Source: Pricia mediterranea | GTDB taxonomy: Bacteria; Bacteroidota; Bacteroidia; Flavobacteriales; Flavobacteriaceae | NCBI RefSeq assembly: GCF_032248455.1 | Contig: NZ_JAVTTP010000001.1 | Coordinates: forward strand, 3,694,001-3,758,000 | Direction of reading: 5' to 3' | Length of the DNA stretch: 64,000 nucleotides | Shown here: positions 8,868 to 18,019 of the stretch, piece by piece | How the letters are laid out: every line of letters starts with the position of its first letter | Numbering within the stretch: position 1 is the stretch's first letter | Position numbers and translations under genes: made by a program | Notes under the pieces: generated by a model | What the model was told of the DNA's origin: nothing | Seen by the model: the letters and a program-made list of their open reading frames with translations, nothing else | The model's database searches: none

Positions 8868-9265
8868 AATTAAATACGCAGATGTGATTATCGAAAAATA
8901 CACTTGCTCTATGGCCGGAAAATAATCATCGGGCCCGCTGGAAACGATCTGTGCGATAGAACTTCCCCTTCCAAAAGATTCGGCTTCTTTCGATAGTGGA
9001 ATTTCCTGACCGCCCACCAACCGCCAATCCCTAAGAAAGACCTTATTCAGGTCAACCGCCTTAAAATGGACTCGGAAACCAGGGAAATCTTCCGAGGTCC
9101 GACTGACCTTGGTCATGTTTTTTACCGGCATAGGTGGCTACCTTCATACTTCGATTTCAATTTAAAGCAATCTGCTATGCACAAGCGAATACTTGGTCAA
9201 ACAATTAGGATGCCTCTCCCATATATCCATCATTGCGCGGAACGATTGCTCTTAATCCCCACGAA
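8868..9265. other. Spacer with a possible leftward gene remnant
   Basis: A leftward frame from an ATG at 9131 reads DFPGFRVHFKAVDLNKVFLR and GGQEIPLSKEAESFGRGSS and runs to 8835, overlapping the end of the hydrolase gene. Its composition looks protein-like, but I do not recognise a family. The FNR-type operator at 9104-9115 lies inside its first codons, so the frame is either a truncated gene remnant or fortuitous. No other gene is visible. Confidence 0.25.
9104..9146 (+). promoter_or_regulatory. FNR-type operator and -7 element before the ATP-cone gene
   Basis: TGACCTTGGTCA at 9104-9115 is a clean TGAC-N4-GTCA palindrome. TACCTTCA at 9139-9146 is a weaker -7 candidate (TAnnTT kept, last two bases differ) at the same 29.5-bp spacing. 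A transcript from about 9152 would reach the gene start at 9266 after a leader of about 115 nt. Confidence 0.5.
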
Positions 9266-10108
9266 ATGGAAGAAACGACCGTAGAGATCATAAAGACATC
9301 CGGAGAAAAAGTAAAATTCTCAATGGAAAAACTCCGTAGTTCCCTAAAGCATAGCGGAGCCGACGATAAGCTGGTACAGCAAATCGTTGATACCGTACGT
9401 GACGAACTTTATCAGGGCATTTCAACCAAGGAGATTTATAACCGGGCCTTTGTACTTTTAAAAAAGAAGAAATCCGTTTTCGCTTCTAAATACAAACTGA
9501 AGAAGGCCATTTACGAATTGGGGCCAACGGGGTTTCCCTTCGAAAATTTCGTAGCGGCCATATTGGAATATTCGGGATACCAGACCGAAGTCGGTAAGAT
9601 TATGTCGGGAATCTGTGTATCCCATGAAATCGATGTCTTTGCAGAGAAAAACGGTAATGTACGGATAATCGAATGTAAATTCCACGGCGATGAAGGCCGA
9701 AATTGCAACGTTAAAGTGCCCTTGTATATAAATTCCCGCTATGAGGATGTCAAACAGCAATGGGAAAAACGAAGCGATACCTCGAAGAATAGGGTTGGGG
9801 GAGGGGTGGTCACCAATACTCGTTTTACCAAAGATGCTCTCGCGTACGGAAAATGTGTCGGATTACATCTCTTGAGTTGGGATTATCCGGAAAAAAACGG
9901 ACTGAAAGACCGTATTGACCGCTTAGGCCTTTACCCCATAACCGTATCGCAGTTATTGACGGAACGTGAAAAACAATTTCTTTTGAGCAGGGACGTAGTA
10001 TTGTGCCGACAGCTGCTCAAAGACCGGTTTTTTCTGGATCATTTGGGAATTTCCGCCATTAGAAAGGAAAAAATAGTAAAGGAAGTAGAGGTACTTTGCA
10101 GATCATAA
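9266..10108 (+). CDS. ATP-cone domain fused to Mrr-like nuclease domain
   Basis: A 280-residue protein. Residues ~4-85 form an ATP-cone, the nucleotide-sensing module of ribonucleotide reductases and NrdR (VEIIKTSGEKVKFSMEKLR, then RAFVLLKKKKSVFASKYKLKKAI). Residues ~88-235 form a restriction-endonuclease-like domain with PD-(D/E)XK residues in EIDVFAEKNG and IIECKFH (D123, E136, K138). The catalytic set appears intact. The start is the ATG at 9266; an earlier in-frame start at 9233 would only add a short tail. The combination suggests a nuclease gated by ATP or dATP; the biological role is unknown. It carries the FNR-type operator of this region. Confidence 0.8.
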   Translation: MEETTVEIIKTSGEKVKFSMEKLRSSLKHSGADDKLVQQIVDTVRDELYQGISTKEIYNRAFVLLKKKKSVFASKYKLKKAIYELGPTGFPFENFVAAILEYSGYQTEVGKIMSGICVSHEIDVFAEKNGNVRIIECKFHGDEGRNCNVKVPLYINSRYEDVKQQWEKRSDTSKNRVGGGVVTNTRFTKDALAYGKCVGLHLLSWDYPEKNGLKDRIDRLGLYPITVSQLLTEREKQFLLSRDVVLCRQLLKDRFFLDHLGISAIRKEKIVKEVEVLCRS

Positions 10109-10517
10109 GGCTACCAAGTTCTTGTAACGCCAAAAGAAAAACGTGTTGTCAGGTTTAGTTTCAGTAGGTTCTTACTCTTGTGACAAGGGAACTGGAACTG
10201 AACCAACGGTTTTCCAATGTTATATCCCGTTATACTATCAATCGATGAATCACAGGGCTCTTTTACTATCGGCGTCAATGAAGGAGCTTCAGTAAATCAT
10301 GTCCTTTAACCGGGCAAGCGCGATTTCCGATGGCGAATAGACGTATTAATTTCGCACAATTATGTAAGCGACACTTGTATCAAGAAACTGGCCCTACGAA
10401 TTGTGGACTCATATGAAAATGCTGTCATAATTTCCGATAGGAAGGGGATTGATCAAAAACAGCAAAGGTCTTAACTCCATTTTTTTGGGTATACTTCAAA
10501 AACCTTGGAGTCCGATC
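10109..10517. other. Gene-free intergenic stretch
   Basis: About 400 bp between two convergent genes. I see no coding potential, tRNA or clear terminator. A short inverted repeat (TGAAG-GAG-CTTCA near 10278) has no obvious meaning. Confidence 0.4.
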
Positions 10518-11192
10518 TTAACTAATTATCCGCCCATCTTCCATTTCGATAATACGATCGGTGCGTTCGGCAAAATCGACATCATGGGTCACCACCAAAA
10601 GAGAAAGTCCCTCTTCTTCCGTTAGGCGTTTGAAAATAGTGAAGACGTTTTCAGAGTTATGGCTGTCGAGATTGCCCGTGGGCTCATCGCCCATTAAGAT
10701 TGTCGGGTTGTTGATCAAGGCACGGGCTATAGCGACGCGTTGCTTTTCACCGCCCGAAATACGGGAAGCGCGCTGTTCGGCCAAATGCTCGATATGCAGC
10801 ATTTTTAATTTTTCATGTGCATCATGTTCGATTTCACCAAGTGATTTTTCGGCCAGTTTTTTCGCGGGCAACATCACGTTTTCGATAACGCTGAATTCCG
10901 TCAAAAGATAATGGAACTGAAATACGAACCCAATATGCTTATTGCGAATGCGCGAGAGTTCTTCATGGGACTTTCCGGTAACCAATCGGTCGTTCAGGTA
11001 GAGTTCGCCCCCATAGGCGGTATCCATCGTGGAAAGAATATAGAGTAAAGTAGATTTTCCGCAGCCGGACTTCCCCATGACCGAAGCAAATTCCCCCTCC
11101 TTGATCCCAAATGAAATATCCTTCAGTACATGAAACTTCTTGGGCTTGTAAAAATGTTTGTTAATATTTTTTGCTTGAAGAACAAGTTTCAT
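10518..11192 (-). CDS. ABC transporter ATP-binding protein (MacB/LolD type)
   Basis: A 224-residue ATPase. Walker A GKSGCGKST, the Q-loop in GFVFQFHYLL, the signature RISGGEKQRVAIARAL, Walker B ILMGDEPTGNLD and the switch histidine in LLVVTHD are all present. The NLD after Walker B and the short length are typical of LolD/MacB ATPases paired with FtsX-like permeases. The ATG at 11192 is preferred; a GTG at 11213 would overlap the upstream permease gene by 11 nt. It is last in the leftward adaptor-permease-ATPase operon. Likely role: export or outer-membrane-directed trafficking of lipoproteins or small molecules. Confidence 0.92.
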   Translation of the reverse strand: MKLVLQAKNINKHFYKPKKFHVLKDISFGIKEGEFASVMGKSGCGKSTLLYILSTMDTAYGGELYLNDRLVTGKSHEELSRIRNKHIGFVFQFHYLLTEFSVIENVMLPAKKLAEKSLGEIEHDAHEKLKMLHIEHLAEQRASRISGGEKQRVAIARALINNPTILMGDEPTGNLDSHNSENVFTIFKRLTEEEGLSLLVVTHDVDFAERTDRIIEMEDGRIIS

Positions 11193-11202
11193 ACTGTCGT
11201 TG

Positions 11203-12465
11203 TCACGTTCCACGAATGATACGTACCGGATCTATTTTCTTTGCCTTGTTAGCAGGCAGATACCCCGCGACAAAAGTTGATATCAAGGCAAAGATGATTC
11301 CGATGGCGTAATAAGAGGGACTATAATTGATGGGGTAGGTCTTGATGGTCGGCAAGGCCTCGGTCTCGAAAGGGGCGTTGTCGATCAAAACGGAAAGTCC
11401 GAAACCTACCAACAGGCCTAAAAGACCGCCCAGAAGACCGATAATCATGGCTTGACTAATGAAAATTAATTGTACGTCGCGTCCTGAAAACCCGGTAGCC
11501 TTCAAAATGGCGATATCCTTCATTTTCTCATAAATAAGCATGTTCAGGATATTATAGATCCCAAAACCGGCCACAATCAGCAAGGTTATGGAAACGGCGT
11601 AGGTAATCAGGTTCCGGATGTTAGATCCCGTTTCAAATTGGGCGTTGGCCTCGTTGATATCGATGGCTTTGACCTCGAATTGTCTCTGCAGCCGTTTTGC
11701 CATTGCGGGTGCCGCCCCGATATCAAAAAGTTTCATGTTGATATCCGTAATGAAGTTTTCGGCCTCTCCTAGAATACGCTGGGCGGTCTTTAGGTTCACA
11801 TAGCTTTGTATATTATCGATTTCGGCTAGTCCACTTTGATAGATGCCCACGATCTTCAAAGGAAAAATGGCTCCCTCCACGGTGCTGACTTGGACACGTT
11901 CGCCAACGCTTAGGGACATCTTTTCAGCCAGGCCTGCGCCCAACAGAATACCGTTATCGTTATTTTTCAGGGCCTCGGGGGAACCATTGACAATGTAGTC
12001 CCTAATGTTCGAGAGCCGAACCTCCTCCATAATATCGACCCCGATCAGATTGCCTCCCAATTCTATAGACCCCGAGATATAAAATATCTGAGCCTGTACT
12101 TGCGGTGTAGCCCCTTTGATCGCCTCGTTTTTTTTAAGGTAGTTCAAGATTGGTAGCGCATTATGGATTTTTTTCTGACTTTGCTTCGGTTTTATGGAGT
12201 GCACCACATTAAATGCGTTTTCAAAATCGGCGTGCAGCGAAACAGGTTGCTTCTCTGAAGGTGCGATTTCATTGTACAAATGGATATGGGGCGTTCGGTT
12301 TAGCGTCAGTCCGTCGAGCAGATCGTTCAGTCCTGTCATAAACCCGGCCATAGTAATATAGGCACCGATGCCGAAGGTTACCCCCAGCGCAGCCGTAACC
12401 GTACTTTTCATCTTGGTCAGCAGATGGGTCTTGGCAATGTTGAGTATGACCTTCCAATTGATCAT
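11203..12465 (-). CDS. ABC transporter permease (FtsX/MacB type)
   Basis: A 420-residue inner-membrane permease of the type VII ABC (MacB/LolC) family. There is one membrane helix at residues ~18-40, a large periplasmic domain (~45-270) and three helices in the C-terminal FtsX domain (SITLLIVAGFGIYNILNMLI, then QAMIIGLLGGLLGLLVGFGL, then a last helix near 385-405). The coupling region LIYEKMKDIAILKATGFSGRDV is well kept. It overlaps the adaptor gene by 4 nt (ATGA), which indicates translational coupling. It works with the ATPase and adaptor around it as a tripartite exporter. Confidence 0.92.
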   Translation of the reverse strand: MINWKVILNIAKTHLLTKMKSTVTAALGVTFGIGAYITMAGFMTGLNDLLDGLTLNRTPHIHLYNEIAPSEKQPVSLHADFENAFNVVHSIKPKQSQKKIHNALPILNYLKKNEAIKGATPQVQAQIFYISGSIELGGNLIGVDIMEEVRLSNIRDYIVNGSPEALKNNDNGILLGAGLAEKMSLSVGERVQVSTVEGAIFPLKIVGIYQSGLAEIDNIQSYVNLKTAQRILGEAENFITDINMKLFDIGAAPAMAKRLQRQFEVKAIDINEANAQFETGSNIRNLITYAVSITLLIVAGFGIYNILNMLIYEKMKDIAILKATGFSGRDVQLIFISQAMIIGLLGGLLGLLVGFGLSVLIDNAPFETEALPTIKTYPINYSPSYYAIGIIFALISTFVAGYLPANKAKKIDPVRIIRGT

Positions 12466-13577
12466 TTCTCCGGTTTTAGTATCTGGGTATTGGCATCGAT
12501 ACCTTCCAGAACCTCAACTCGGTCCAGATTTTGGAGTCCGATCTTGATCTCTATGGGGCCGTCTTCGGTGTGTACTTGATTTCCCTGTATCAAATATGCC
12601 TTGGGAATGGTCAGTACATTTTCTTTCCGGGCAATGATTATATTGCCTTCCCCGGCAAGACCGGGATATAAGGTTTCAGGGGGATTTTCAAAGAGTGCCT
12701 CCACTTTGAAAGTCTGTGACCGTTCATCTTTTCTAGGATAGATCTTACTGACCTTCGCCTCGAATACCTGATTTTGATACGCGTCCAGAGTTACCAGCAC
12801 CTTTTGGTCTACACTTAATTTTACGATATCGACTTCATCGACGAGCATTTCTACGATAAAATCGTTCGCACTCCCCACGGAGCCCAGCGGCTCCATGGTA
12901 GTAACGATTTCCCCTGGTTCCCTGAAGAGTGCATAGACCTTGCCGTTGATTTTGCTGGTAACGGTAAAATCTTCGGTTGCGATCTGGAAAGTCCTTAAAT
13001 TGTTGGAGGCCTGTTGCACCTGTGTGCGCAATTCGATCTGAGTGCGTTCATAGCGGCTTTTCAGCAAGCTCAGGTTATTGCGGGAAAGTTCGTAGGCCAG
13101 CTTGCGGTTGTCGAATTCCACTTTCGAGCCGATTTGCTGTTCCCACAGATTTTTCTGTCGAAAATAATTGAGAGAGTCGTTGCGGAACCTCAGGGCCGCC
13201 GCCTGTATCTCATCTTCCAATCCTTTTAAGACCGCCGAGCTTCCGCTGTAATTTTCACGCGCCAAGTGTAGGGTCAATTTCGCATTTTCGGTATTTAGTC
13301 TGGGCGTACTATTGATGATTTGGAGTAGGGGAGTCCCCTTTTGAACCGCATCGCCCTCCGCTACGAAATTGTGCTCCAAAATTCCTGCTACGGCCGCGTA
13401 TACTCGGTATAGACTATCGGGCTGTATGGTTACCGAAGCATAGACCGATTCGGTCATCGCCGTTTTCTTGGGAAGAATTTTTTCACTCTCGCCCCCACAG
13501 GAAAGTGACCACAGTACACTAATTAATAGGACGTTTATTTTCAAAGGATACAATTTTTGCTTGGCTGAATTCCCCAT
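12462..13577 (-). CDS. HlyD-family efflux adaptor lipoprotein
   Basis: Periplasmic adaptor of about 371 residues. A lipoprotein signal is visible (VLLISVLWSLSCGGE, lipidated Cys about residue 28), followed by a biotinyl-lipoyl half motif (VAAVAGILEHNFVAEGDAVQ, then GTPLLQI), a long helical hairpin (~80-190), the second lipoyl half (SKINGKVYALFREPGEIV) and a beta-barrel. The start chosen is the ATG at 13577, since it places the signal peptide near the N-terminus. It heads the operon with the FtsX permease and ATPase, giving a MacA-MacB-like exporter. The divergent FNR-type operator upstream has GAGTTTTG at the -7 position on this strand. Confidence 0.88.
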   Translation of the reverse strand: MGNSAKQKLYPLKINVLLISVLWSLSCGGESEKILPKKTAMTESVYASVTIQPDSLYRVYAAVAGILEHNFVAEGDAVQKGTPLLQIINSTPRLNTENAKLTLHLARENYSGSSAVLKGLEDEIQAAALRFRNDSLNYFRQKNLWEQQIGSKVEFDNRKLAYELSRNNLSLLKSRYERTQIELRTQVQQASNNLRTFQIATEDFTVTSKINGKVYALFREPGEIVTTMEPLGSVGSANDFIVEMLVDEVDIVKLSVDQKVLVTLDAYQNQVFEAKVSKIYPRKDERSQTFKVEALFENPPETLYPGLAGEGNIIIARKENVLTIPKAYLIQGNQVHTEDGPIEIKIGLQNLDRVEVLEGIDANTQILKPEK

Positions 13578-13616
13578 AAAATAATCAAAAATCAGTCTCT
13601 TGGGGTTACCACTTTC

Positions 13617-13690
13617 CAAAACTCCAAAATAGGTGTTTGTGCAACAATGACATTCGTCATAAAAATTCCCGTATCTGTGTCTTAGCTTTG
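13617..13690. promoter_or_regulatory. FNR-type operator between the exporter operon and hpf
   Basis: TGACATTCGTCA lies at 13648-13659. To the right, a perfect -7 element TAGCTTTG (13683-13690) starts 29.5 bp from the centre and would begin a transcript near 13696, just before the hibernation factor at 13718. To the left, the reverse strand reads GAGTTTTG at 13624-13617, one mismatch from TAnnTTTG, at the same spacing. This makes a divergent arrangement possible. A copy of AAATAGGTGTT (13627-13637) overlaps the leftward promoter region. Confidence 0.65.
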
Positions 13691-13717
13691 AGATGGTAAA
13701 CTTTTAATAATGTAACG

Positions 13718-14017
13718 ATGACGATAGAAATTCAATACGTACGGATACCGACGAGCGAAAGTTTGGATGCCTTGGCAACGAAAAAGCTGAACAAGCTTGC
13801 CCAAAAATACGACTGGCTGATTCGGGCCCAAGTCCATTTTAAGCTGGAGAACGTACCTGCGGGAAACGGTAAGATTTGCGAGATAGAACTCAGCGCACCG
13901 GGCCCCCGTTTGTTTGCCAAGTCAAGTTCCGATGATTTTGAAAAATCGTTGGCGGAAACGGTAAAGGAACTTGAAGGGCAATTGCGTAAAAAGAAAACGA
14001 TGATGCAAAAGCGTTGA
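13718..14017 (+). CDS. hpf: Ribosome hibernation promoting factor (HPF/RaiA family)
   Basis: A 99-residue protein with the RaiA/HPF beta-alpha-beta-beta-beta-alpha pattern (IEIQYVRIPTSESLDALATK, then VHFKLEN, CEIELSAPGPRLFAKSSSDD, FEKSLAETVKELEGQLRKKK). It binds the 30S decoding region and silences ribosomes under energy shortage. It is the short form, without the C-terminal dimerisation domain of long HPF. It has the best-placed FNR-type operator and -7 element in the region, which fits induction on loss of oxygen or respiration, as known for hibernation factors in other bacteria. Confidence 0.9.
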   Translation: MTIEIQYVRIPTSESLDALATKKLNKLAQKYDWLIRAQVHFKLENVPAGNGKICEIELSAPGPRLFAKSSSDDFEKSLAETVKELEGQLRKKKTMMQKR

Positions 14018-14120
14018 AAGAAATTCGCCCAAAGTGACCATAATCGTTTTCGATGGCGCATGACCCGGTTACTTCTACCAAAAATACGGTATGAAAGGCC
14101 TGTTTGGAATTTTATATTTG

Positions 14121-14327
14121 CTACACCGTACAGCTATCCCCATCTTTCCTTACCCCCAATTTGTATAGAAATTTCTCCATCAAACACCATTGGGTAAAAG
14201 ACGATTGCAAGAGATTGGCGCCCACAAAAAGTGTAAACCAAAGCCAGTTTACGTTCACGTACATGGCCAATAAAACGCTAATGATAATAAAGGTGCCGGC
14301 TATGGCACGGATATATCTGTTTATCAT
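14121..14327 (-). CDS. DUF2892 (YgaP-like) small membrane protein
   Basis: A 68-residue protein with two transmembrane helices (~8-24 and ~26-42) in the pattern NRYIRAIAGTFIIIS and LFVGANLLQSSFTQWCLMEK of DUF2892. The CLMEKFL segment near residue 48 is typical of the family. It is the last gene of the leftward RND efflux operon, 19 bp after the PII-like gene. Function is unknown; relatives include the membrane part of YgaP rhodanese. Confidence 0.85.
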   Translation of the reverse strand: MINRYIRAIAGTFIIISVLLAMYVNVNWLWFTLFVGANLLQSSFTQWCLMEKFLYKLGVRKDGDSCTV

Positions 14328-14346
14328 GGTATATCTCTTTTATGAT

Positions 14347-14652
14347 TTATATGAATTTTTCAATGGGAACCACAACCGCTTTAATCGGATTATTGGTTTC
14401 CAAATTTTTATTGAATTGCTTGATCAAACCGAAAAGTATATCGATATTATCCGCTTCGGAAAATGAAAAGAACAGGTTCGATTCCACTACACTTTTCTGA
14501 CTCGGAAACCAGCTCGATGTGCGCACCATGGTTGTGGGGTTCTTATACCCATCGATGTCCGAGCCACTAAAACTCTCGATTTTCGCTTCTTTGAAGAGTT
14601 CTACGATTTTTTCTTCGAATTCTTCTACAACGGTTACTATCAGTAGTTTCAT
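14347..14652 (-). CDS. PII-like small protein of the RND operon
   Basis: A 101-residue protein with a ferredoxin-like PII-type fold: MKLLIVTVVEEFEEKIVELF then KEAKIESFSGSDIDGYK, and a C-terminal strand IKAVVVPIEKFI. It lacks the uridylylation-site tyrosine loop of GlnB. It sits between the RND pump and DUF2892, and such PII-like proteins recur beside CzcA-type pumps in Bacteroidota. A regulatory or nucleotide-sensing role on the pump can be guessed but is not shown by the sequence. Confidence 0.75.
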   Translation of the reverse strand: MKLLIVTVVEEFEEKIVELFKEAKIESFSGSDIDGYKNPTTMVRTSSWFPSQKSVVESNLFFSFSEADNIDILFGLIKQFNKNLETNNPIKAVVVPIEKFI

Positions 14653-14740
14653 GACTAATTTGTTTTGCTGTTATCCCCGTATCTCGAAAGCTCTCGGTAA
14701 AGGCTTCGACAGGAGTTTGTTGAATATTCACTTTAGTTCG

Positions 14741-17700
14741 CTATTGCTTTATCGGTTTGGTTTTGCCATTTGGGGCAGGGGGGATCTCTTTGCCCTCGGC
14801 GGCCACCTCTGGATATTTTTTCTCTTCGATCATATAGTACACCAACGGTACCACCAATAAAGTCAATACCGTCGATACGATCGTACCGCCCATCAGCGAA
14901 ATCGCCAGACCTTGAAAAATTGGATCGAACAGGATGACGAACGCGCCGATTACCACCGTTCCCGCAGTCAATAAAATAGGGGTGGTCCGTACCGCACCGG
15001 CTTCGATGACCGCTTGCTTGATCGGGATGCCCTCTGCCAAGCGCAGGTTCACAAAATCGATGAGCAAAACCGAATTCCTCACCATAATGCCCGCCAGGGC
15101 AATCATTCCGATAAAGGAGGTTGCCGTAAAAAATGCACCCAACAGCCAGTGGCCTAGAACAATGCCCACCAACGAAAGCGGAATGGCGACCATCATCACG
15201 ATCGGTGCCTTAAAGTTCTGGAACCATCCTACGATCAAAATATAGATGATGACGATAACGCCTAGAAAGGCAATCCCTAGATCGCGGAAGACTTCTAGGG
15301 TAATTTGCCATTCGCCGTCCCATTTAACTGTGTAATCATCTTCGAAATCAGGTTGTTTGATGTAGAGCTCATCGATGGAATAACCTTCGGGAAGGTTGAT
15401 TTCCTTTAATTTGTCGGTCATCCCCAAAATGGCGTAAACGGGACTTTCTAAAGCTCCCGCCATATCTGCCAATACATAAACGACCCGTTTTTGGTTCTTC
15501 CTATAAATGCTCTTGGCACTTGTGGTTTCTTGAATGTCAACCAGATCGCCGATAGTAACCATTGTATTTTGATTCGATTTCACCTTCAATTGGGCGATAT
15601 CGTTAACGGTCGATTTTTCTTTTTCGTCCAAGGTCAAGAACAACCCTATTTGGTCTGCGGAGTCCTCATCGTAGAGATTGGTCACCGCCCGTTCCGATAG
15701 TGCCATGTTCATGGTATGGGCGATCTGTCGGGGCACCACGCCGTACAACATCGCCTTTTCCCTGTCGATGACAAATTGATATTCGGTCTGGTCGGCCTCT
15801 ACCATCCAATCGACATCGACCACATCATCGGTGTTCTTGAGAATATTTCGGACCTGGTCCGCAATATCGATCTGCGTATCGTAGTCGGGTCCATAGATCT
15901 CGCCTACGATGGTAGAGAGCACCGGGGGACCGGGGGGCACTTCGACGAGTTTTATATTCGCGTTGTACGCTGCCCCTATTCGCTGTATTTCGGATCGCAT
16001 CGAGCTGGCAATACCGTGGCTTTGGGCACTGCGTTCGCCCTTGTCTACAAGATTGACCTGAATATCGGCCATATTGCTGCCGCCTCGGAGGTCGTAATGG
16101 CGCACCAATCCGTTGAAGGTGATCGGGGCCGAGGTTCCTACATAACTTTGGTAGTTGACCACTTCGGGACGGGTACGCAGGTATTGGGAGACTTCTTTGG
16201 TTACGGCCCCGGTGCGCTCCAGGGTGGTACCTTCGGGCATATCAATGACCACCTGGAATTCGTTCTTGTTGTCGAACGGCAGCATTTTTACGGCAACCGA
16301 TTTCGTAAAGAACATCCCTACGGATCCCATGAGCAACAAAAATGTAATGCACAAAAATATCCAGCGGTATTTTTTATTCTCGATCAGGGGGGCTTCCAAT
16401 TTTGCATACCAGCGATAGATCAAGGTATCTTCCAAGCGCTTTTCAGGCTTTTCTTCTTCCTTCCCATCTGTCGTACGGGCGGGCTTCTCCTTTTCACGAA
16501 GAAAGATATAACCTAAATACGGGGTGATGGTCAAGGCGACAAAGAGCGACAATACCATCGCGATCGATGCACCAATGGGCATGGGCGACATGTACGGGCC
16601 CATCAATCCCGATACAAAGGCCATCGGCAAGACCGATGCGATTACCGTGAAGGTGGCCAAGATCGTGGGGTTGCCTACCTCGTTGATAGCGTACAGGGCC
16701 GCTTGCTTGAACGGCAGGCGCTTCATCTTGAAATGCCGGTGCATGTTTTCGGCGATGATGATGGAGTCGTCCACGACGATTCCCGTAACGAAGACCAAGG
16801 CGAAAAGCGTGATTCTGTTTAGCGTATAATCGAGCATGTAATAACTGAGCAAGGTCAGGGCGAAGGTAATCGGAACGGACAGGAACACCACCAATCCCCC
16901 CCGCCAGCCCATGGCCAGCATAACTACAAGGGTAACGGCGATGATGGCCCCGATCAGGTGCATCAGCAGTTCGGAGACTTTTTGGGAGGCCGTTTCCCCA
17001 TAGTTTCTTGACACTTCCACGTATACGTCATCGGGGATCAAGGTCTTTTTCAAATGGTCTACCTTATCAATGATCATATCGGAAACTTTCATAGCATCCG
17101 CGCCCTTTCGCTTGGCAATGGCAATGGTTACGGCCGGATATTCAGACTCAAAATCTGAGGCCTTTTCGCTAGCCTGTCCAAAACCGTGGTACACGTAGTC
17201 TTTTGGAATTTCGGGTCCGTCCTTAACGGTAGCGACCTGTATTAGATAAATAGGACGGTCTTGTTGTATCCCCACCACCAAATTCTCCACGTCGGAAGCC
17301 GTTTCCAGGAATTTCCCAGTAGTGACCATGAATTCGGTATCGTTCCTGTCGAAAGTGCCGCTGCCCAGTTGTTGGTCGTTCGCCTTGATCATCTCGGCGA
17401 CGGACAGAAAATCAAGTCCGCTCGCAGCCATTTTATCTTTGTCCAACACCACACGTAACTGGCGATCGCGTCCGCCGATCTTTTGCGTGGCGGAAACGTC
17501 GCTTACTTTTTCGATTTCGTCGGTCAACTCCTGGGCGATCTGTTTCAAGCGGTAGTCATCATAGTTTTCGCTCCAAAGTGTAAGACCTAACATCGGTACA
17601 TCGTCGATGGCACGGGTCTTTATGAGCGGGAATGTTACGCCCTGCGGCATTTCGTCCATATGCTTGTTGATCTCGTTGTACAGTTTCACGAACGAGCGTT

Positions 17701-18019
17701 CGATATCTTCACCAACATAAAATTGCACGATTACCATGCCCTGCTCCTTCATCGAGGTCGAATACACATATTCTACTCCCTTAATGTTCGAGATCAGTTT
17801 TTCCAAGGGCTTGGTCACGCGACTCTCCACCTCGGTCGGACTTGCCCCGGGGTAACCCACAAATATATCCGCCATCGGCACGTCGATCTGCGGCTCTTCC
17901 TCCCGCGGGATCAAAAACGAGCTGTACACCCCAATGACCATAAATACGATCATCAACAGCACCGTCAACTTACTGCCTATAAACATTTTGGCAATCTTAC
18001 CTGCTAGACCTTCTTTCAT
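14741..18019 (-). CDS. RND efflux pump inner-membrane subunit
   Basis: A 1092-residue proton-driven RND transporter. There is one N-terminal helix, a large periplasmic porter loop, a helix bundle containing GIVVDDSIIIAENMHRH (the D-D pair of TM4), a second periplasmic loop and a final bundle with FIGMIALAGIMVRNSVLLID. The pattern is nearer to AcrB-like/efflux 'CzcA-broad' pumps of Bacteroidota than to true metal CzcA, as no methionine pair for Cu or Ag is evident. It forms a tripartite system with the adaptor and TolC protein upstream. An unusual structured 340-bp spacer separates it from the adaptor gene. Confidence 0.94.
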   Translation of the reverse strand: MKEGLAGKIAKMFIGSKLTVLLMIVFMVIGVYSSFLIPREEEPQIDVPMADIFVGYPGASPTEVESRVTKPLEKLISNIKGVEYVYSTSMKEQGMVIVQFYVGEDIERSFVKLYNEINKHMDEMPQGVTFPLIKTRAIDDVPMLGLTLWSENYDDYRLKQIAQELTDEIEKVSDVSATQKIGGRDRQLRVVLDKDKMAASGLDFLSVAEMIKANDQQLGSGTFDRNDTEFMVTTGKFLETASDVENLVVGIQQDRPIYLIQVATVKDGPEIPKDYVYHGFGQASEKASDFESEYPAVTIAIAKRKGADAMKVSDMIIDKVDHLKKTLIPDDVYVEVSRNYGETASQKVSELLMHLIGAIIAVTLVVMLAMGWRGGLVVFLSVPITFALTLLSYYMLDYTLNRITLFALVFVTGIVVDDSIIIAENMHRHFKMKRLPFKQAALYAINEVGNPTILATFTVIASVLPMAFVSGLMGPYMSPMPIGASIAMVLSLFVALTITPYLGYIFLREKEKPARTTDGKEEEKPEKRLEDTLIYRWYAKLEAPLIENKKYRWIFLCITFLLLMGSVGMFFTKSVAVKMLPFDNKNEFQVVIDMPEGTTLERTGAVTKEVSQYLRTRPEVVNYQSYVGTSAPITFNGLVRHYDLRGGSNMADIQVNLVDKGERSAQSHGIASSMRSEIQRIGAAYNANIKLVEVPPGPPVLSTIVGEIYGPDYDTQIDIADQVRNILKNTDDVVDVDWMVEADQTEYQFVIDREKAMLYGVVPRQIAHTMNMALSERAVTNLYDEDSADQIGLFLTLDEKEKSTVNDIAQLKVKSNQNTMVTIGDLVDIQETTSAKSIYRKNQKRVVYVLADMAGALESPVYAILGMTDKLKEINLPEGYSIDELYIKQPDFEDDYTVKWDGEWQITLEVFRDLGIAFLGVIVIIYILIVGWFQNFKAPIVMMVAIPLSLVGIVLGHWLLGAFFTATSFIGMIALAGIMVRNSVLLIDFVNLRLAEGIPIKQAVIEAGAVRTTPILLTAGTVVIGAFVILFDPIFQGLAISLMGGTIVSTVLTLLVVPLVYYMIEEKKYPEVAAEGKEIPPAPNGKTKPIKQ

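Noticed and set aside
8835-9131. Leftward 98-codon frame overlapping the metallo-hydrolase end
   Set aside because: It looks somewhat protein-like but matches no family I know, overlaps a confident gene and contains the regulon operator in its first codons. Kept only as a note in the spacer entry.
15716-16516. Long 266-codon frame opposite the RND pump gene
   Set aside because: Antisense to a conserved coding region; its length reflects the codon use of the pump gene.
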